A stretch of DNA of 64,000 nt from the NCBI GenBank assembly GCA_032622095.1, contig CP136069.1:82854958-82918957 (forward strand). The letters are read 5' to 3'. Shown here piece by piece: positions 56,101 through 64,000 of the stretch. Numbering within the stretch: position 1 is the first letter of the stretch; every line of letters begins with the position of its first letter. Under the pieces are notes generated by a model. The model saw only the letters and a program-made list of their open reading frames with translations. It had not been told where the DNA came from and did no database searches. A program made the position numbers and the translations under genes. The DNA comes from Siphonodentalium dalli (lineage: Eukaryota; Mollusca; Scaphopoda; Gadilida; Siphonodentaliidae).

Positions 56101-59100
56101 GATACCTATATATGTGTGTGGCTGGGAGACCTATATATGTATGTGGCGGGGAGACCTATATATGTGTGTGGTGCTGATACCTATAGATGTATGTGGTGGT
56201 GATACCTATATATGTATGTGGTGGGGATACCTATAGATGTGTGTGGCGGGGTTACCTATAGATGTATGTGGTGGGGATACCTATATATGTATGTGGTGGT
56301 GATACCTATAGATGCATGTGGTGGTGATACCTATATATGTATGTGGTGGGGAGACCTATAGATGTATGTGGCGGGGATACCTATATATGTGTGTGGTGGG
56401 GAGACTTATATATGTGTGTGGTGGTGATACCTATATATGTATGTGGTGGGGATACCTATAGATGTATGTGGTGGTGATACCTATAGATGTATGTGGTGGG
56501 GATACCTATATATGTATGTGTTGGGGATACCTATATATGTTTGTGGTGAGGATACCTATATATGTATGTGGTGGGGATACCTATATATGTGTGTGGTGGG
56601 GATACCTATATATGTATGTGGTGGGGATACCTATATATGTGGTGGTGATACCTATATATGTGTGTGGCGAGGATACCTATATATGTGTGTGGTGGGGATA
56701 CCTATATATGTATATGGTGGGGATACCTATAGATGAGTGTGGCGGGGATACCTATATATGTATGTGGTGGGGATACCTATATATGTATGTGGTGGCGATA
56801 CCTATAGATGTATGTGGTGGGGATACCTATATATATGTGTGGTGGTGATACCTATATATGTGTGCGGCGAGTATACCAATATATGTGTGTGGTGGGGATA
56901 CCTATATATTTGTGTGGCGGGGATACCTATATATGTATGTGGTGGGGATACCTATAGATGTATGTGGAGGGGAGACCTATATATGTGTGGTGGTGGGGAG
57001 ACCTATATATGTGTGTGGTGAGGATACCTATATATGTGTGTGGTGGGGATACCTATAGATGTGTGTGGTGGGGATACCTATATATGTATGTGGTGGGGAT
57101 ACCTATATATATATATGTGTGGGGTGGGGATACCTATATATGTATGTGGTGGGGATACCTATATATCTATTTGGCGGGGAGACATATAGATGTATGTTAT
57201 GGAGATTCCTATATATTTGTCTGGCGAGGATACCTATATATGTATGTGGTGGGGATACCTATATATGTATGTGGTGGGGATACCTATATATGTGTGTGGT
57301 GGTGATACCTATATATGTGTGTGGCGAGGATACCTATATATGTATGTGGTGGGGATACCTATATATGTGTTTGGCGGGGATACCTATATATATATGTGGT
57401 GGGGATACCTATAGATGTGTGTGGTGGGGTTACCTATATATGTATGTGGTGGGGATACCTATATCTATATATGTGTGTGGTGAGGATACCTATATATGTA
57501 TGTGGTGGGGATACCTATATATGTGTGTGGCGGGAATACCTATATATGTATGTGGTGGGGATACCTATATATGTATTTGGCGGGGAGACCTATAGATGTA
57601 TGTTGCGGGGATACCTATATATGTTTGTGGTGGGGATACCTATATATGTATGTGGCGGGGAGACCTATAGATGTATGTGGTGGGGATACCTATATATGTA
57701 TGTGATGGGGGTACCTATATATGTATGTGGCGGGGAGACCTATAGATGTGTGTGGCGGGGTTACCTATAGATGTATGTGGCGGGGATACCTATATATGTA
57801 TGTGGTGGTGATACCTATAGATGCATGTGGTGGTGATACCTATATTTGTATGTGGTGGGGAGACCTATAGATGTATGTGGCGCGGATACATATATATGTG
57901 TGTGGTGGGGAGACTTATATATGTGTGTGGTGGTGAGACCTATATATGTATATGGTGGGGATACCTATAGATGTATGTGGTGGGGATACCTATATATGTG
58001 TGTGGTGGGGATACCTATATATGTATGTGGTGGGGATACCTATATATGTATTTGGCGGGGAGACCTATATATGTATGTGGCGAGGATACCTATATATGTT
58101 TGTGGTGGGGATACCTATATATGTATGTGGCGGGGAGACATATAGATGTATGTGGCGGGGATACCTATAGAACTATGTGGTGGGGATACCTATATATGTG
58201 TGTGGCGGGGATACCTATATATTTATGTGGCGGGGATACCTATATAACTATGTGGTGGGGATACCTATATATGTTTGTGGTGATACCTATATATGTTTGT
58301 GGTGGGGATACCTATATATGTATGTGCCGGGGAGACCTATAGATGTATGTGGTGGGGATACCTATATATTTACGTGGTGGGGATACCTATATATGTATGT
58401 GGCGGGGAGACATATAGATGTATGTGGCGGGGATACCTATAGAACTATGTGGTGGGGATACCTATATATGTGTGTGGCGGGGATACCTATAGATGTATGT
58501 GGCGGGGATACCTATATGTGTATGTGGTGGTGATACATATAGATGTATGTGGTGGTGATACCTATATATGTATGTGGTGGGGAGACTTATAGATGTATGT
58601 GGCGGGTATACCTATATATGTGTGTGGTGGGGAGACTTATATATGTGTGTGGTGGTGATACCTATATATGTATGTGGTGGGGATACATATAGATGTATGT
58701 TGGGGTGATACATATATATGTATGTTGTGGTGATACCTATAGATGTATGTGGTGGGGATACCTATAGATGTATGTGGTGGGGATACCTATATATGTGTGT
58801 GGTGGGGTTAGCTATATATGGATGTGGTGGTGATACCTATATAAGTGTGTGGTGGGAATACCTATTTATGTGTGTGGTGGTGATACCTATAGATGTATGT
58901 GGTGGTGATACCTAAATATGTATGTGGTGGGGATACCTATATATGTGTGTGGTGAGTATACCTATATATGTGTGTGGCGGGGATACCTATATATTTGTGT
59001 GGTGGGGAGACCTATATATGTGTGTGGCGGGGATACCTATATATGTATGTGGCGGGGATACCTATATATATGTGCGGCGGGGAGACCTACATCTGTTTGT

Positions 59101-62100
59101 GGCGGGGATACCTATATATGTGTGTGGCGGGAATACCTATATATGATTGTGGCGGGGATACCTATATATGTGTGTGGCTGGGAGACCTATATATGTATGT
59201 GGCGGGGAGACCTATATATGTGTGTGGTGCTGATACCTATAGATGTATGTGGTGGTGATACCTATATATGTATGTGGTGGGGATACCTATAGATGTGTGT
59301 GGCGGGGTTACCTATAGATGTATGTGGCGGGGATACCTATATATGTATGTGGTGGTGATACCTATAGATGCATGTGGTGGTGATACCTATATATGTATGT
59401 GGTGGGGAGACCTATAGATGTATGTGGCGGGGATACCTATATATGTGTGTGGTGGGGAGACTTATATATGTGTGTGGTGGTGATACCTATATATGTATGT
59501 GGTGGGGATACCTATAGATGTATGTGGTGGTGATACCTATAGATGTATGTGGTGGGGATACCTATATATGTATGTGTTGGGGATACCTATATATGTTTGT
59601 GGTGAGGATACCTATATATGTATGTGGTGGGGATACCTATATATGTGTGTGGTGGGGATACCTATATATGTATGTGGTGGGGATACCTATATATGTGGTG
59701 GTGATACCTATATATGTGTGTGGCGAGGATACCTATATATGTGTGTGGTGGGGATACCTATATATGTATATGGTGGGGATACCTATAGATGAGTGTGGCG
59801 GGGATACCTATATATGTATGTGGTGGGGATACCTATATATGTATGTGGTGGCGATACCTATAGATGTATGTGGTGGGGATACCTATATATATGTGTGGTG
59901 GTGATACCTATATATGTGTGCGGCGAGTATACCAATATATGTGTGTGGTGGGGATACCTATAAATTTGTGTGGCGGGGATACCTATATATGTATGTGGTG
60001 GGGATACCTATAGATGTATGTGGAGGGGAGACCTATATATGTGTGGTGGTCGGGAGACCTATATATGTGTGTGGTGAGGATACCTATATATGTGTGTGGT
60101 GGGGATACCTATAGATGTGTGTGGTGGGGATACCTATATATGTATGTGGTGGGGATACCTATATATATATATATGTGTGTGGTGGGGATACCTATATATG
60201 TATGTGGTGGGGATACCTATATATCTATTTGGCGGGGAGACATATAGATGTATGTGGTGGAGATTCCTATATATTTGTCTGGCGAGGGTACCTATATATG
60301 TATGTGGTGGGGATACCTATATATGTATGTGGTGGGGATACCTATATATGTGTGTGGTGGTGATACCTATATATGTGTGTGGCGAGGATACCTATATATG
60401 TATGTGGTGGGGATACCTATATATGTGTTTGGCGGGGATACCTATATATATATGTGGTGGGGATACCTATAGATGTGTGTGGTGGGGTTACCTATATATG
60501 TATGTGGTGGGGATACCTATATCTATATATGTGTGTGGTGAGGATACCTATATATGTATGTGGTGGGGATACCTATATATGTGTGCGGCGGGAATACCTA
60601 TATATGTATGTGGTGGGGATACCTATATATGTATTTGGCGGGGAGACCTATAGATGTATGTTGCGGGGATACCTATATATGTTTGTGGTGGGGTTACCTA
60701 TATATGTATGTGGCGGGGAGACCTATAGATGTATGTGGTGGGGATACCTATATATGTATGTGATGGGGGTACCTATATATGTATGTGGCGGGGAGACCTA
60801 TAGATGTGTGTGGCGGGGTTACCTATAGATGTATGTGGCGGGGATACCTATATATGTATGTGGTGGTGATACCTATAGATGCATGTGGTGGTGATACCTA
60901 TATATGTATGTGGTGGGGAGACCTATAGATGTATGTGGCGCGGATACATATATATGTGTGTGGTGGGGAGAATTATATATGTGTGTGGTGGTGAGACCTA
61001 TATATGTATATGGTGGGGATACCTATAGATGTATGTGGTGGGGATACCTATATATGTGTGTGGTGGGGATACCTATATATGTATGTGGTGGGGATACCTA
61101 TATATGTATTTGGCGGGGAGACCTATATATGTATGTGGCGAGGATACCTATATATGTTTGTGGTGGGGATACCTATATATGTATGTGGCGGGGAGACATA
61201 TAGATGTATGTGGCGGGGATACCTATAGAACTATGTGGTGGGGATACCTATATATGTGTGTGGCGGGGTACCTATATATGTATGTGGCGGGGATACCTAT
61301 ATAACTATGTGGTGGGGATACCTATATATGTTTGTGGTGATACCTATATATGTTTGTGGTGGGGATACCTATATATGTATGTGCCGGGGAGACCTATAGA
61401 TGTATGTGGTGGGGATACCTATATATTTATGTGGTGGGGATACCTATATATGTATGTGGCGGAAAGACATATAGATGTATGTGGCGGGGATACCTATAGA
61501 ACTATGTGGTGGGGATACCTATATATGTGTGTGGCGGGGATACCTATAGATGTATGTGGCGGGGATACCTATATGTGTATGTGGTGGTGATACATATAGA
61601 TGTATGTGGTGGTGATACCTATATATGTATGTGGTGGGGAGACTTATAGATGTATGTGGCGGGGATACCTATATATGTGTGTGGTGGGGAGACTTATATA
61701 TGTGTGTGGTGGTGATACCTATATATGTATGTGGTGGGGATACATATAGATGTATGTTGGGGTGATACATATATATGTATGTTGTGGTGATACCTATAGA
61801 TGTATGTGGTGGGGATACCTATAGATGTATGTGGTGGGGATACCTATATATGTGTGTGGTGGGGTTAGCTATATATGGATGTGGTGGTGATACCTATATA
61901 AGTGTGTGGTGGGAATACCTATTTATGTGTGTGGTGGTGATACCTATAGATGTATGTGGTGGTGATACCTAAATATGTATGTGGTGGGGATACCTATATA
62001 TGTGTGTGGTGAGTATACCTATATATGTGTGTGGCGGGGATACCTATATATTTGTGTGGTGGGGAGACCTATATATGTGTGTGGCGGGGATACCTATATA

Positions 62101-62345
62101 TGTATGTGGCGGGGATACCTATATATATGTGCGGCGGGGAGACCTACATCTGTTTGTGGCGGGGATACCTATATATGTGTGTGGCGGGAATACCTATATA
62201 TGATTGTGGCGGGGATACCTATATATGTGTGTGGCTGGGAGACCTATATATGTATGTGGCGGGGAGACCTATATATGTGTGTGGTGCTGATACCTATAGA
62301 TGTATGTGGTGGTGATACCTATATATGTATGTGGTGGGGATACCT
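53179..62345 (+). repeat. ~3,057-bp higher-order repeat, three tandem copies
   Basis: Copies start at a GATGTGTGTGGCGGGGTTACC variant at 53,179, 56,236 and 59,292 (spacings 3,057 and 3,056 bp) and the third ends near 62,345. Each copy contains the shortened 20-bp monomer (about 53,571, 56,630 and 59,686), the extended TA-run monomer (about 54,049, 57,106 and 60,163) and the CTATATCTATATATG variant. Copies look about 99% identical by eye. Small differences include a 4-bp shorter TA run in copy two and a 2-bp loss near 61,267 in copy three. Confidence 0.9.
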
Positions 62346-62380
62346 ATATATGTATGTGGTGGGGATACCTATAGATATCT

Positions 62381-64000
62381 GTGGCGGGGATACCTATATA
62401 TGTGTGTGGTGAGGATACCTATATATGTGTGTGGCGGGGATACCTATATATGTGTGTGGTGGTGATACCTATATATGTATGTGGTGGGGATACCTATATA
62501 AGTATGTGGCGGGAATACCTATATATGTGTGTGGTGGGGAGACTTATATATGTGTGTGGTGTTGATACCTATATATGTATGTGGTGGGGATACATATAGA
62601 TGTATGTGGTGGTGATACCTATAGAAGTATGTGGTGGTGATACCTATAGATGTATGTGGTGGGGATACCTATATATGTATGTGGTGGGCATACCTATATA
62701 TGTGTGTGGTGGGGATACCTATATATGTATGTGGTGGTGATACCTATATATGTGTGTGTTGGGGATACCTATTTATGTGTGTGGTGGTGATACCTATAGA
62801 TGTATGTGGTGGTGATACCTATATATGTATGTGGTGGGGATACCTATATATGTATGTGGTGGGGATACCTATTTATGTATTTGGCGGGGAGACCTATAGA
62901 TGTATGTTGCGGGGATACCTATATATGTATGTGGTGGGGATACCTATATATGTATTTGGCGGGGAGACCTATAGATGTATGTGGTGGGGATACCTATATA
63001 TGTATGTGGTGGGGATACCTATATATGTGTGTGGCGGGGATACCTATAGATGTATGTGGCGGGGATACCTATATGTGTATGTGGTGGTGATACCTATAGA
63101 TGTATGTGGTGGTGATACCTATATATGTATGTGGTGGGGAGACTTATAGATGTATGTGGCGGGGAGACTTATATATGTGGGTGGTGGGAGGACTTATAGA
63201 TGTATGTGGCGGGGATACCTATATATGTATGTGGTGTGGAGACTTATATATGTGTGTGGTGGTGATACCTATATATGTGTGTGGTGGGGAGACTTATATA
63301 TGTGTGTGTTGGTGATACCTATATATGTATGTGGTGGGGATACTTATAGATGTATGTGGCGGGGATACCTATATATGTGTGTGGTGGGGAGACTTATATA
63401 TGTGTGTGGTGGTGATACCTATATATGTATGTGGTCGGGATACATATAGATGTATGTGGGGGTGATACCTATAGATGTATGTTGTGGTGATACCTATAGA
63501 TGTATGTGGTGGGGATACCTATATATGTGTGTGGTGGTGATACCTATTTATGTGTGTGGTGGTGATACCTATATATGTATGTGGTGGTGATACCTATATA
63601 TGTGTGTGGTGGTGATACCTATATATGTATGTGGTGGTGATACCTTTAGATGTATGTGGTGGTAATACCTATATATGTATGTGGTAGGGATACCTAAATA
63701 TGTATGTGGTGGGGATACCTATATATGTGTGTGGCGGGGATACCTATAGATGTATGTGGCGGGGATACCTATATGTGTATGAGGTGGTGATACCTATAGA
63801 TGTATGTGGTGGTGATACCTATATATGTATGTGGTGGGGAGACTTATAGATGTATGTGGCGGGGAGACTTATATATGTGTGTGGTGGGAGGACTTATAGA
63901 TGTATGTGGCGGGGATACCTATATATGTATGTGGTGTGGAGACTTATATATGTGTGTGGTGGTGATACCTATATATGTGTGTGGTGGGGATACATATAGA
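62381..64000 (+). repeat. Terminal satellite block, continues beyond the window
   Basis: Matches 18,442 to ~20,015 in monomer order up to the final base, so the array is cut by the window edge and does not end here. No gene or other non-satellite sequence is visible. Confidence 0.75.

Larger units (their letters stand above)
5265..64000 (+). repeat. 25-bp tandem satellite array (main body)
   Basis: About 58.7 kb of head-to-tail 25-mers in one orientation, running past the window end. A typical unit lies at 5,280-5,304 with core GGGGATACCTATATATG. It has 8 G, 2 C, 6 A and 9 T (40% GC), hence strong G-over-C skew on this strand. Variation is concentrated at a few positions: GGGGAT versus GGTGAT, GATACC versus GAGACC or GAGACTT, TATATATG versus TATAGATG or TATTTATG, GTATG versus GTGTG, and GGTGG versus GGCGG. 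The variants occur in repeated order, giving nested higher-order units listed separately. Because 25 is not a multiple of three and the common monomer has no stop codon on this strand, all three forward frames give the same 25-residue peptide repeat, broken only where variants create TAG, TGA or TAA. None of these frames is annotated as a gene. Confidence 0.97.

Noticed and set aside
5273-63449. Well over 150 + strand open frames of 60-245 codons encoding C/G/Y/I/V-rich repeats
   Set aside because: All three forward frames of the 25-bp satellite give the same peptide repeat, overlapping one another throughout. Starts and stops fall wherever monomer variants create ATG, TAG or TGA. There is no frame preference or conserved boundary, so no coding evidence.
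5265-64000. CRISPR array
   Set aside because: The repeats are contiguous with no unique spacers between them, and the context is eukaryotic satellite.
5265-64000. TATA boxes, SRF CArG or MEF2 sites in each monomer (CCTATATATG)
   Set aside because: The motif is one base off the CArG consensus and occurs in every repeat unit. AT-rich satellite sequence alone explains it.
5265-64000. CENP-B box in the satellite monomer
   Set aside because: The monomer has no TTCG...CGGG arrangement. Centromere function cannot be supported by a known motif.

Overview
The window is almost entirely non-coding repetitive DNA from a eukaryote. It holds one very long tandem array of a 25-bp monomer (1-380 and 5,265-64,000; 59,116 bp, roughly 2,360 copies), interrupted once by a 4,884-bp foldback-type element with very long terminal inverted repeats (381-5,264). 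I find no credible protein-coding gene, tRNA, rRNA or CRISPR array. Tens of kb of satellite with nested higher-order structure plus a long-TIR non-autonomous element fit an animal genome, perhaps an invertebrate. Nothing in the sequence fixes the taxon.

Layout. 1-380 is satellite. 381-5,264 is the inserted element: an outer left arm (381-~1,690), a left core minisatellite of ~41-bp degenerate units (~1,690-2,052), a small 25/26-bp duplication inside it, a loop of about 95 bp (2,070-2,164), the complementary but greatly expanded minisatellite (~2,182-3,860), a ~85-bp imperfect hairpin insertion (~3,860-3,944) and the outer right arm (~3,945-5,264). From 5,265 to the end the satellite resumes in the phase at which it was broken.

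The satellite is not a uniform 25-mer array. Monomer variants occur in a fixed order that is re-used at several scales: an 875-bp (35-monomer) unit near 13.8-16.1 kb, a ~3,121-bp unit near 21.3-27.1 kb, a ~4.68-4.70-kb unit near 29.9-39.3 kb, a 250-bp duplication at 39.1-39.6 kb, a 2,199-bp duplication at 48.06-52.4 kb and a ~3,057-bp unit in three copies at 53.2-62.3 kb. Larger co-linear blocks recur at offsets of about 7.06 kb, 38.7-38.9 kb, 40.6 kb and 43.9 kb. This pattern indicates repeated unequal exchange or amplification.

The main result combines the two parts. The satellite next to the element (1-380 joined to 5,265 onward) has near-identical uninterrupted paralogues at ~11,946-14,577 and ~52.6-54 kb. 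These act as empty sites: they show a clean insertion of exactly 4,884 bp with a 3-bp ATA duplication, after the surrounding higher-order unit had already been copied. The many open frames on the + strand of the satellite are a by-product of a nearly stop-free 25-mer whose length is not a multiple of three, and they are not annotated as genes.
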